Below are positions 26,347 through 35,447 of a DNA stretch of 64,000 nt, one piece after another. Every line of letters starts with the position of its first letter. Position 1 is the first letter of the stretch. The notes under the pieces were generated by a model that had not been told where the DNA came from, ran no database searches, and saw only the letters and a program-made list of their open reading frames with translations. Source of the DNA: an uncultured Muribaculaceae bacterium (GTDB taxonomy: Bacteria; Bacteroidota; Bacteroidia; Bacteroidales; Muribaculaceae); the NCBI GenBank assembly GCA_910585755.1, contig CAJUFH010000008.1, positions 10,238 to 74,237 of the forward strand, written 5' to 3'. The translations under genes and the position numbers were made by a program.

Positions 26347-29300
26347 ATGGCAGACACGACACAACAGTTTATTGATAACCTTATAACGGTTATCTGGAAC
26401 GCCGAGGACCCCGAAAGCGTTACAAACGAGATGGTCGCCCGTGTGTTCGATTTTCTCAATAAGGGTTATAAAGACCTTTTGACGAATAACTCGGCGGTAG
26501 CAACCGAGAAAGCCGAACGACAGGCAGCCGACGCGGCTCTGCAACGCACTATCGACACGCTTCAGCTCGCTCTCCAGACGGTGACGCGAACAGCTTCAGA
26601 CGCGCAGACGGCCGCAGCCACTAACCGAACGGCAATTAACAACCTTCTCGGCAAGAACGCCTCGACGGCAATCGAGAATTTTAACGAAATTATCACCTTC
26701 CTGAATGGTGTGACGGATTCGGACAGCCTTGTGGCGTTGCTCTCGGCTATCGACGAGCGTATCACCGAAAACGCCAAGAAAATACGCGAACAAGGCTATT
26801 CGATTAGTGACCTTCAGTATAAAACCGAACTCCTCGAAGCCGGTTTCAAGGTTGAAGATAACGGCTACAATCTGAACGCGCTCACCGAAGCGGGATTCTA
26901 TTTTCTGGAAGGCCCGACCGATGAAATTCTTATTGTTTACCGTTATGCCGGTCCGAACGCCGTAGGAAAACCGACAACGTACCACTTTGTTCAATATCTG
27001 TTTACCGCCGGAGGCTTGAAATTCCGCAACGGTAAAGCCGCAGACTTGACAGCGGCGGCAGATTGGGAGGATTGGCAGGGCGTAGGCCAAAAGGGCGCGG
27101 GTAATCTTATTAACGTGACGGAACTCGTTCCGCCCGAAAACGGATTCTATGACCTTCAGGCCGCTATCGAGGCAGTTCCGGCCACTCACCGCGCTCTCGG
27201 TCGCTGGATAACCTACCGCCTCGGCACAGGCGACTGGGAAACGAAGCAGTTCAAAGGCTCGACGCTCACCCAGTGGGAAAAGGCAGAGAGCTGGGAGGAC
27301 ACCGGCGGGAAGGGTACAATTACCGGGATTAAACTCAATAACACCCCCGTAAACCCCGACGCTGAAGGTATCGTAAATATCACCGTTGACGAGCTGGAGG
27401 TGGACGAAACTCTAAACGACAAGTCAACCAACCCGGTACAAAACAACGTAATTACGCAAGCAATTACCGACCTTCAGGGTAAAACAGTCGCCGACCTCGA
27501 CGCTACGATGAACGACGAGGGAACGGAGATTCACCTCGCAATCATCAACGACCAGCGTCAAGAGATTGCCGGGTGTGATATTCCCGTAAGTACAGGCGGA
27601 AGCGGTGAAACCGGGGCTACCGCTAAAATCATACTTTCCGCCTCGGTTGATAACGATACAATCCGCGAGGGTAGCCCCGTGAAACTCCTTTACCGATACG
27701 ACCACCAGTATCTCGGAGGCGACCAAGGCGGAGAATCGACCGGCCAACGCGCCGACATCGAAATTACTGTCAAGAATGGCGCGGTTACTACTTTTACGAC
27801 CACTCTCAACGACGTGGCCGCAGGTGATTACGAACTCGACATAACAAGTTACGTCCGAAGCGGAACAACCGACATCACGGTTAAAGCCTCGGTAATCGAC
27901 CCGGAAACAGGAGCCACGCGCACCCGTCAGGCTACCGCCCGCGTCAAGGCTATGACGCTGACCCTTTCAAGTGCCTACTCATTGGCGAACTCTATCGCCG
28001 GAGGCGGTTACGGCCCATACGATACCGTTGCGATTCCTTTCACTGTGTCGGGTTCCGGCCGCAAGACCATAACCCTATATCTCGACGGAGAGGCATACGA
28101 CACAAAGGAGGTAACGAAATCCGGCAAAACGAACGGCAGCTTTACCGTTCCGTTGTCGGGGCTTACTGTCGGACGGCACAACATTCAGATGGTCGCCGAA
28201 CTCGAAGCCTCGGACACTCTTACACTCCGTTCGGAATCTATTTTTATCGACCTTCTGAAGAAACCGGCAACCGGTTATGCTCCGGCTCCGTTTATCGGTA
28301 CGATGATTATCTTCGCCGACGGGCGGATTTTCGAGAATAACGATTACCTCACTCCAACGCTGGAAATCGGTCAGTTTGAACGCCTTGATTTTGATTTTGT
28401 GGTGTTCGACCCTGATACCACTCCGGCAAGCATGGACGTATATCACGACGGAGTGGTTATGCAGTCTATCACAGCCCCGCGCACCGTTCAGCGGTACACT
28501 AACCGTTTCACCGCTCCCGGAACGGAGGCGATGAAATTCAAAACAGGCGAAACCGATTACCTCTTTAACATCGAGGTAGTAGAATCCTACATTGATTTAA
28601 TTGAGGTTACGGATTCCCTTCGTGTAAGGTTGTCCGCAGCCGGACGCAGTAACGCCGAGGGGAATCCGGGCGTTTGGGAATTTGAAGGTATAACGACCGA
28701 TTTCCACGGTTTCGACTGGAGCAACAACGGATGGACAGGCGACGCGCTTTTACTTACAAACGGTGCAAGTATCACAATTAACGATACCCCGTTTGCAAAA
28801 GACGCGACAGCGACAGGCTTCACCGTGGAGGCGGAACTGATGTGTTCCAACGTGTCAGACCGTAACGGCGTTGTTATGTCGTGTTTCGCCGACGGCGTGG
28901 GTCTTGAAATGACTACCGAACAGGCTCGTATGGTTGTTTCAGGCGGTCAGGAACTTGAAACGAAATTCGCCCCGGATATTCCGATTAAAATAGCGTTCGT
29001 GGTTGAGAGCAAAAACGAAAACCGCCTTTTACATCTGTATGTTAACGGTATTCGCGACCGCTCACTCCAGTACCAGGCCGCCGCCTCGCTCATGCAGATA
29101 AACCCGGCTAAAATTACCGTAAGTTCTGACGCGGCAGACGTGGAACTCCGTAACGTGCGCATATACGACCGCGCCCTCTCTGATGATGAAATGTTGTCTA
29201 ACTTTATGGTTGACCGCTCGACGGCTGACGAAATGGTTATACTGTTCCAGAAAAACGACATTCTCAACGACGAGGACGCGGTGGACATCGACAAACTCCG

Positions 29301-32300
29301 CGCACAGGGTAAAGGCTGTATGCGCATTGTCGGCGATGTTGACCTTGTTAACCAGACGAATAACAAGAAATTCGAGGTTACGGTTGATATATACTTTTAT
29401 TCGCCCTACGGCAAGGAATACGATTTCGTTGCCCGTAATGTAGGTTTGCGAATACAGGGTACCAGTTCGACGACATACCCGCGTAAAAACTACCGTATCT
29501 ATTTACTCCGAGAGCAATACGGTTGCACTCTGGAGGTTAACGGAGTTCCGGTTCCGGATATGACTTACAGTTTCAAGCCGGGGGCGCGTCCTGTATCAAT
29601 CTTCTGTCTGAAGGCGGATTTTTCGGATTCGTCGAGTACGCACAACACCGGCGGCGTTCGTATAGTTAACGATATTTTCCGCCGCTGTGGCTGGCTCACA
29701 CCCCCGCAAGCTGCCTATAAAGGTGACTACGATGTGCGCGTGGGCGTTGACGGTTTCCCGATAAACCTTTTCTACGACAACAACGGCGAGGGAGTGGCGA
29801 AATTCCTCGGTAAATACAATTTCAACAACGAGAAATCGGAATCGCACCAAGTTTACGGGTTCGAGGGTATCGAAGGTTTCAACGATGAAGCAGCCCTCGG
29901 CGGTGAACGTAATCGCTGTATCTGTGTCGAGTTCCTGAACAACTCGGCGGCTCTCTGTCTGTTCGGCACGGCTGACATGACGAATTTCGATGATGAATTG
30001 GAGTTCCGATTTAAGGCCGACACCAAATGGGCAGACGCTCACGAGGACGACAAAGCGGCAGTTATACGCTTATGGTCGTGGATTCAGAGTTGTAAGGGCA
30101 ATCCGTCGAAATTCCTCCGCGAATATACGCAGTATTTCGCCAATGAAGCCCCGTTCGCATGGTACGCGCTGACGAACTATTTCATGGCGGTGGATAACCG
30201 CGCGAAAAACATGATGTTCGCAACGTGGGATGGCCTTATATGGTACATTTTGCCCTACGATATGGATACGCTTTTCGGCGAACGAAACGATTCGTACCTG
30301 AAATTCGATTACATGATTGATTTCGATACCGTGGACGAGAGCCAAGGCGCGTACTGTTTCGCCGGACATGATTCGGTACTCTGGGAACTCGTTCGCGGTT
30401 GCCCCGAAAAACTCGCCGAGGTTGCCCGTTCTATCCGTTCGGTGATGTCAACGAAGTACGTTCTGGACGTGTTCAACAACCAATTTATGGGCGAATGGTG
30501 CGAACGTATCTACAATAAGGACGGAGAATATAAATATATTCTTCCGCTCATCGAAGAAGGGCGCGACTATCTCTACGCCCTTCAGGGTTCGCGCTACGCT
30601 CATCGTACCTATACAATCGTTAACCGCTTCAACCTTCTGGATTCGGAGTATTGCGCCGGCACATACCGCGACGACGCGTTCCCGGTGTATTTCTCGTATA
30701 ACTTTGCGGCGAATCCTCGCAACGTGAAGATAACGGCGGCGGAAAGATTTTGTTTCGGCTATGGCTACACCAACGGCGACCCCACGGTTTCTGGCCTCCG
30801 TGCAAATGGCCAAGGTGACGAAATAACTCTTACCTTCAAACAAAATCTTATCATCAACGACCCGCAGAACATTTACGGGGCCTCTCGTATTCAGTCGCTC
30901 AACCTTACGGACATAAGTCACGCTATTGTCGGAACGCTTAACCTTAACAAGTGTATTCGCCTCCGCAATCTTGACGCTTCTTGCTCGACTGGGCAGAAGG
31001 CTCTCACAGGCCTGATTCTCGAAAATTGCCGGAACCTCCGTTCTCTTGATGTTAACGGACTGAACGGCCTTACCTCTCTGAATCTGGCCGAAAATCGTAA
31101 ACTCGAAACTCTCGACGCGGCAGATACGCAGCTTACAAACGTGATATTCGCACAAGGCGGAACGATGTCAACGGCAAAGTTACCGGCCTCGCTCCAGACG
31201 CTCGAATTACGATACCTTCAGAACCTCGCGCCCGACGCGCTGACCTTCTCCGGAACTCCGGCGGTTACTCGCCTTGTCGTTGATAACTGTCCGCTGATTG
31301 ACTGGCAGACCCTTCTCAACCGTTGCCCCTCTACGACCTACCTCCGTGTTACGGGCATAGACGAGAGCGGTCGCGGTGAACTCCTCCGCAAGTTCCTGAC
31401 GATGAAGGGTGTCGATGAAAACGGTAACAACGTGACGACTTGCCGCCTCGTAGGTACTTACCAACTCACGAAATACCTCGAAGAATCGGAGTTCAACGAG
31501 TTACAGGCCCATTTCCCCGAACTGAACATAAAGCAGCCGGAATGGACGGTTATCAAGTACGACGAAACGGTGTCAGATTCAAAAAATATCTCAAACCTCG
31601 ATAACGAAACGGGCTACGACTACGACAACACTTTCAAACCGTCGGCGCACGTCGCCGCTATCATGGCGAAGCGTCACCGCGTAATGGCTAAATATGTAGC
31701 GTCCGGCAAAATGCTCGTTTGTCCGCTTGACGATACCGATAGCCGCCGTTATCATGACGGCACGGAGGCCAATACACAAGGTTTCAACCACCCGACGAAG
31801 GCCGACGAAGGCGATTTCATGATGTACGAGCCTGACCGTTGGTGCAAGGGTATCGACGATTTTATTAACCGTTGCCATTACCACTGCTTCAGCTCTCTGA
31901 AGGCTGTAACGCAGCCGGAGGGCCGTAAACTTTACCCGGAAGATATGGAGTTGCACGACCGCGCAGCTTGCCGAGTGGCGACCACATACACCACCTTCGA
32001 CGACTGCCTCGCGGTTTACGATGATTACCGCGTATATGTTGCCCCGGTGAAGGGTTACAAGCAAGCACGATGGCCGGCCGTGAACTCATCGGTTTACGGC
32101 GCGGTGTTCCTCGACGCAGACAACAACGTGGTGGGTCGTGCCGCAGCCAATAGCGGACGAATGACCGAAGGCTCTTACCTGTTTACCTCCGTTCCGGCCA
32201 ACGCTGAAAAAATCGCTTTCACTTGCCGCGCCGACGCTCCTTTCTCCTTCGTGTGGCTTACCACCTCGCCGGAGATTCACGCTATCGAGCCGGACGCTTG

Positions 32301-33102
32301 GCGAACCGGCCAATGGCTTGCCGGTGTTGTGAAAGCATATTACGGTAATTTGCAGATTCGCAGTATTACGGGCGTTTCGGCAACCGTCAGCGTATCACAA
32401 TCGCAGTTCGTTGATTACTGCCGCAGACGTGGCGAGGGATTCACCCCGATAACGTACCCCATGCACCGCGACATCGCTTGTTTGTTCTGGGCCAACTATG
32501 GCGACCGTGACAGTTCAGGCGTGTGCGGATATGGCTCCGGCTTAAATACTACCGTTCAAGGCTTGACCGCCTTCCTCGGCATGAAGGACACCATAGCGAA
32601 CCCGGCTAATGCTATCGGTGCGGCCGGAGGCTGGTATTACGACGATACGCAGACGTTACGAAATGCGACATCTATCAACGCCATAGGTTACGAAAATCTT
32701 TGGGGCGATGTCGCAGAATGGATGGGCGGAGTTACCTCCGATTACTACGTTTGGAAATTTACCGAGTACGGAACCGGTGAAGAAAGAACCGTCAAGAGTG
32801 GCACAATCTCCGATTCATGGATTACCGAATTACATAACGGTCGTTTCATGGACGTGGTGCCGGTGTTGCTCAACGCCACAGAAACAACCCACTACGGCGA
32901 CAAATTCTGGTGTTCCAACTCGTCGGCCCGTGTGGTGTGCCGCTCCTACTACGCCTACTCGTACGCCGGTGTTTCGTTCGCGTACGCGCACTTCGATTCA
33001 TCGAGCACGTACGCGTGGAGCGGGTCGCGCCTTGCCTTCATCGGTGAAATCGAATATACGTTAAACGTCGCGGCCTTCTTGGAGGCCGAGGCCATAGCCT
33101 AA
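26347..33102 (+). CDS. Giant phage tail / receptor-binding protein, DGR target, with LamG-like, CotH-kinase-like, LRR and C-type-lectin-like domains
   Basis: 2251 residues. Residues 1-160 are coiled coil and helical, probably for attachment and trimerisation. Beta/Ig-like segments follow. A concanavalin/LamG-like fold is at about 785-955. A CotH-kinase-like domain is at about 1030-1330, with GLRIQGTSSTTYPRKNYRIY at its start, the pair AVDNRAKNMMF and YDMDTLFG at its end, where CotH enzymes have Asn and Asp. Leucine-rich repeats are at about 1515-1660. The C-terminal 400 residues resemble the formylglycine-enzyme/C-type-lectin fold used by DGR variable proteins. Residues 2192-2230 are the variable repeat. 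It probably binds or modifies the host surface, with retargeting by the DGR. Confidence 0.85.
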   Translation: MADTTQQFIDNLITVIWNAEDPESVTNEMVARVFDFLNKGYKDLLTNNSAVATEKAERQAADAALQRTIDTLQLALQTVTRTASDAQTAAATNRTAINNLLGKNASTAIENFNEIITFLNGVTDSDSLVALLSAIDERITENAKKIREQGYSISDLQYKTELLEAGFKVEDNGYNLNALTEAGFYFLEGPTDEILIVYRYAGPNAVGKPTTYHFVQYLFTAGGLKFRNGKAADLTAAADWEDWQGVGQKGAGNLINVTELVPPENGFYDLQAAIEAVPATHRALGRWITYRLGTGDWETKQFKGSTLTQWEKAESWEDTGGKGTITGIKLNNTPVNPDAEGIVNITVDELEVDETLNDKSTNPVQNNVITQAITDLQGKTVADLDATMNDEGTEIHLAIINDQRQEIAGCDIPVSTGGSGETGATAKIILSASVDNDTIREGSPVKLLYRYDHQYLGGDQGGESTGQRADIEITVKNGAVTTFTTTLNDVAAGDYELDITSYVRSGTTDITVKASVIDPETGATRTRQATARVKAMTLTLSSAYSLANSIAGGGYGPYDTVAIPFTVSGSGRKTITLYLDGEAYDTKEVTKSGKTNGSFTVPLSGLTVGRHNIQMVAELEASDTLTLRSESIFIDLLKKPATGYAPAPFIGTMIIFADGRIFENNDYLTPTLEIGQFERLDFDFVVFDPDTTPASMDVYHDGVVMQSITAPRTVQRYTNRFTAPGTEAMKFKTGETDYLFNIEVVESYIDLIEVTDSLRVRLSAAGRSNAEGNPGVWEFEGITTDFHGFDWSNNGWTGDALLLTNGASITINDTPFAKDATATGFTVEAELMCSNVSDRNGVVMSCFADGVGLEMTTEQARMVVSGGQELETKFAPDIPIKIAFVVESKNENRLLHLYVNGIRDRSLQYQAAASLMQINPAKITVSSDAADVELRNVRIYDRALSDDEMLSNFMVDRSTADEMVILFQKNDILNDEDAVDIDKLRAQGKGCMRIVGDVDLVNQTNNKKFEVTVDIYFYSPYGKEYDFVARNVGLRIQGTSSTTYPRKNYRIYLLREQYGCTLEVNGVPVPDMTYSFKPGARPVSIFCLKADFSDSSSTHNTGGVRIVNDIFRRCGWLTPPQAAYKGDYDVRVGVDGFPINLFYDNNGEGVAKFLGKYNFNNEKSESHQVYGFEGIEGFNDEAALGGERNRCICVEFLNNSAALCLFGTADMTNFDDELEFRFKADTKWADAHEDDKAAVIRLWSWIQSCKGNPSKFLREYTQYFANEAPFAWYALTNYFMAVDNRAKNMMFATWDGLIWYILPYDMDTLFGERNDSYLKFDYMIDFDTVDESQGAYCFAGHDSVLWELVRGCPEKLAEVARSIRSVMSTKYVLDVFNNQFMGEWCERIYNKDGEYKYILPLIEEGRDYLYALQGSRYAHRTYTIVNRFNLLDSEYCAGTYRDDAFPVYFSYNFAANPRNVKITAAERFCFGYGYTNGDPTVSGLRANGQGDEITLTFKQNLIINDPQNIYGASRIQSLNLTDISHAIVGTLNLNKCIRLRNLDASCSTGQKALTGLILENCRNLRSLDVNGLNGLTSLNLAENRKLETLDAADTQLTNVIFAQGGTMSTAKLPASLQTLELRYLQNLAPDALTFSGTPAVTRLVVDNCPLIDWQTLLNRCPSTTYLRVTGIDESGRGELLRKFLTMKGVDENGNNVTTCRLVGTYQLTKYLEESEFNELQAHFPELNIKQPEWTVIKYDETVSDSKNISNLDNETGYDYDNTFKPSAHVAAIMAKRHRVMAKYVASGKMLVCPLDDTDSRRYHDGTEANTQGFNHPTKADEGDFMMYEPDRWCKGIDDFINRCHYHCFSSLKAVTQPEGRKLYPEDMELHDRAACRVATTYTTFDDCLAVYDDYRVYVAPVKGYKQARWPAVNSSVYGAVFLDADNNVVGRAAANSGRMTEGSYLFTSVPANAEKIAFTCRADAPFSFVWLTTSPEIHAIEPDAWRTGQWLAGVVKAYYGNLQIRSITGVSATVSVSQSQFVDYCRRRGEGFTPITYPMHRDIACLFWANYGDRDSSGVCGYGSGLNTTVQGLTAFLGMKDTIANPANAIGAAGGWYYDDTQTLRNATSINAIGYENLWGDVAEWMGGVTSDYYVWKFTEYGTGEERTVKSGTISDSWITELHNGRFMDVVPVLLNATETTHYGDKFWCSNSSARVVCRSYYAYSYAGVSFAYAHFDSSSTYAWSGSRLAFIGEIEYTLNVAAFLEAEAIA
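32920..33035 (+). repeat. DGR variable repeat (VR)
   Basis: 116 bases at the 3' end of the tail gene, coding residues 2192-2230. It matches the template at 33197-33315 except at 13 substituted sites plus one 3-base gap. Every substitution is at a template A (nine A to T, three A to G, one A to C); none is at C, G or T. VR codons at these sites give mostly Tyr, with Phe, His, Ser, Cys and Ala. The shared 3' part GCGTGGAGCGGGTCGCGC is unmutated and would be the initiation of mutagenic homology. Confidence 0.95.
33071..33088 (+). other. Hairpin downstream of VR
   Basis: 6-bp stem CGGCCT/AGGCCG with a 6-base loop, 36 bases after the VR. Known DGRs have a hairpin or cruciform just after the VR that helps retrohoming. 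A second perfect hairpin (GAGGGC/GCCCTC, 3-base loop) is at 33140-33154. Which, if either, plays this role is unknown. Confidence 0.4.
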
Positions 33103-33196
33103 CCGAATAAACTTGAACGTATGATGTTAAACGATACACGAGGGCGCAGCCCTCCCACAGCAGAGCAGCCCCCGAAATGGTAGATTTCCCCAATCG

Positions 33197-33315
33197 TCGT
33201 CGGCCCGTGTGGTGTACCGCTCCAACAACAACGCCAACTCGAACGCCGGTGTTTCGTACACGAACGCGAACAACGATTCATCGAACACGAACGCGTGGAG
33301 CGGGTCGCGCCTTGC
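33197..33315 (+). ncRNA. DGR template repeat (TR) within a noncoding RNA region
   Basis: 119 bases, noncoding, between the target gene and the reverse transcriptase gene. It is rich in AAC triplets in the same register as the VR, so adenine mutagenesis would change first and second codon positions. It is 3 bases longer than the VR: three AAC in a row (33224-33232) face two TAC codons in the VR. The surrounding RNA (33103-33524) has a GGCGAC/GTCGCC hairpin near 33365-33378. The region has no convincing gene, and no Avd gene is visible. Confidence 0.93.
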
Positions 33316-33524
33316 ACTCAAAGCGTTAATTTGCCAAAATCGAAAATATATAGCCCTCCGACATCGGCGACGTGTCGCCACCGTCGAGGCAGGGGAGAGA
33401 GCCACGGCACAGCCGCCCACAGGACGGAACGCCGAAACATCACGCGCAGGGGTGGAGTTTAGTAGGGCCAGCAATGGCAGCCGAATAACTTAGGCCCCAG
33501 AAAAATGAAGGCAAAACAAACAAC

Positions 33525-34958
33525 ATGAAACGTATAAAGGATTCCGAAATAATTCCGCTGATTGTCGCCTCGTCCAATATCCGGGAATCAATCGACGCCG
33601 TACTCCGAGGAACTGCCCGAAAGCAGTCTAAACAGGGGCGCGAGATTCTTGCGCATATCGACGGGATAGAGGCATGGCTGGCCGCTGAAATATCGGCGGG
33701 CGTGTTTCGCCTTACCTCCTACGGAGAGGAGATAATTACCGAAGGAGGGAAGAAACGACGGATTCAATTCCTTTACTCGTATTATGAAAAAATGGGTATT
33801 CATGCAATAATGAATATCGTCGAGGAACTGACGTTCAAAAAGTTGATACGAACCACCGGGGCATCGCTGAAAAACCGGGGTACGCACGACCTTCTGAAGC
33901 TTATACGCCGCGACCTCGAATTATACCCCGATGAAATACAATATGTTTACGAGGACGATATTACGAAATTCTACGAAAGCATATTGCAGGACATCATGAT
34001 GGACACGTTACGCCGCATATTCAAAGGGCCTATAATCCTCACCCTTCTGGAACGGTTTGTGCGTTTCCTTATCCGTGGGCTATCTATCGGATTGCGCAGC
34101 TCACAACATTTCGGCAACCTCCTTTTATCGGTATGGCTCGACCACCACGTTAAGGACGAACACCGTTTCAGATTCTATTATCGTTATTGCGACGATAAGA
34201 GGGGATTAGGTCCCGACAAACCGACACTTTGGAAATTGAGCGGTATCGTTCACGAACAGGTCGAGGGCATAGGGCTGAAGGTGAAAGCGAATGAACGTAT
34301 TTACCCGGTTTCACAGGGTATCGACTTTATCGGATATGACATTTTCAAGGATTATACTCGTATTCGGAAGCGCAACAAGAAGAAGGCAGCCCGTCGCCTC
34401 CACAAAATAAAAAGCAAACGCCGACGCGCTGAAATACTCGCGTCGTTTTACTCGCTCTGCAAACACGCAGACGCTAAACATCTATTTTACAAAATAACAG
34501 GCTTAAAAATGGCTGATTACTCAAATCTTAAATCGTTGGCCGACCTCGGTATCTCGACATCGCCGGGAGTGCGTCGGAACGGTCAGAAAAATTTTACTTG
34601 CCGCGAGGTCACTCTTAACGCGCTCGTAGGCTCGACGCTTTGTATTCTGGATTTTCAAACAGGCGTTTCGACAAAGTGGTCGCGTAGAGAACACAAGGAA
34701 GCGGTGGCCAACGGTGACACGGAGGCAAAGGAGAAAACGAAATATCTCGTTTGCGCCCGTCTTATCGTCCCGAACCGGGCGCAGCTTGCGGCCTGTAACT
34801 TACCCCTGAAGAAGGGCGACGTGGTTAAATTCTTTACCGGCTATCCTGATATGTGCGATATATGCGACGCGCTGAAAGATAAGGAACTACTGGGCGAGAA
34901 TAAGGTGACTATGGCGCGTAACGCACAGGGCAATTTTACCGAATATCTTTTCACTTAA
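33525..34958 (+). CDS. DGR reverse transcriptase with C-terminal extension
   Basis: 477 residues. The catalytic palm motif is YCDD at 221-224, and IGLRSSQHFGNL near 187-198 is the DGR-type motif 4 (LGxxxSQ). Earlier RT motifs include the acidic Asp pair in YVYEDDITKFYES. The thumb region follows to about 320. Residues about 330-477 are an additional domain not present in minimal DGR enzymes: FTCREVTLNALVGSTLCILDF, then a stretch that looks OB-like (LPLKKGDVVKFF). The enzyme copies TR RNA into cDNA with adenine-specific errors. With no Avd gene nearby, the extension may replace that partner. Confidence 0.9.
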   Translation: MKRIKDSEIIPLIVASSNIRESIDAVLRGTARKQSKQGREILAHIDGIEAWLAAEISAGVFRLTSYGEEIITEGGKKRRIQFLYSYYEKMGIHAIMNIVEELTFKKLIRTTGASLKNRGTHDLLKLIRRDLELYPDEIQYVYEDDITKFYESILQDIMMDTLRRIFKGPIILTLLERFVRFLIRGLSIGLRSSQHFGNLLLSVWLDHHVKDEHRFRFYYRYCDDKRGLGPDKPTLWKLSGIVHEQVEGIGLKVKANERIYPVSQGIDFIGYDIFKDYTRIRKRNKKKAARRLHKIKSKRRRAEILASFYSLCKHADAKHLFYKITGLKMADYSNLKSLADLGISTSPGVRRNGQKNFTCREVTLNALVGSTLCILDFQTGVSTKWSRREHKEAVANGDTEAKEKTKYLVCARLIVPNRAQLAACNLPLKKGDVVKFFTGYPDMCDICDALKDKELLGENKVTMARNAQGNFTEYLFT

Positions 34959-34970
34959 CAATATATCGAC

Positions 34971-35447
34971 ATGAAAACGAGAGAAATATCATGTTCCGAG
35001 GTGCTTGCGCCTATCGAGTGCATAAACCCACGCCGCGACCGCTGGGCGGTGCGCTGGAATCACCACCGCGACGAGGAGCGCGGATGGCTGGCCGTTGAAA
35101 TGATTACCGACGGCCGTCCGACTGTTGACGAGATACGCGACGCAGTGGCGGAGTATTTCGACGCACAGACCCAGAACCGAATCGCTAATACGTTCTTTTG
35201 GAATGGACGGAAGGTAAGGCTGACAGACGCGGCACAGCGCAATTTTCTGTTTGCGGTGTACTCGCTCGATAAGACCGGCGAAATCGACCGCGCCCCGTTC
35301 ATCGGACTGCTGGAGGCTGATACGGACGCAGCCGCAGCCGACGAACTGGGCGATATGGTCGCAGCCATGTGGACGCACATCAAAGAGTGCCGAGCCGCAG
35401 GAATCGAAGCGAAAAACGCCGTCGATTACTCCCAATACGAGTTATAA
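34971..35447 (+). CDS. DUF4376-like phage protein
   Basis: 158 residues. The middle contains FFWNGRKVRLTDAAQRNFLFAV and the end MWTHIKECRAAGIEAKNAV, matching the WNG...WLSxxxQxNY...H...xAGxxxK layout of DUF4376, a domain often found next to tail genes in Bacteroidales prophages. Function unknown; a fibre chaperone or tail accessory role is possible. It converges with the integrase; the two stops overlap by 6 bases. Confidence 0.6.
   Translation: MKTREISCSEVLAPIECINPRRDRWAVRWNHHRDEERGWLAVEMITDGRPTVDEIRDAVAEYFDAQTQNRIANTFFWNGRKVRLTDAAQRNFLFAVYSLDKTGEIDRAPFIGLLEADTDAAAADELGDMVAAMWTHIKECRAAGIEAKNAVDYSQYEL

Noticed and set aside
33209..33493. 94-residue frame across the TR
   Set aside because: TR reads as coding only because it mirrors the VR; the rest has no protein-like pattern and the TR is used as RNA.
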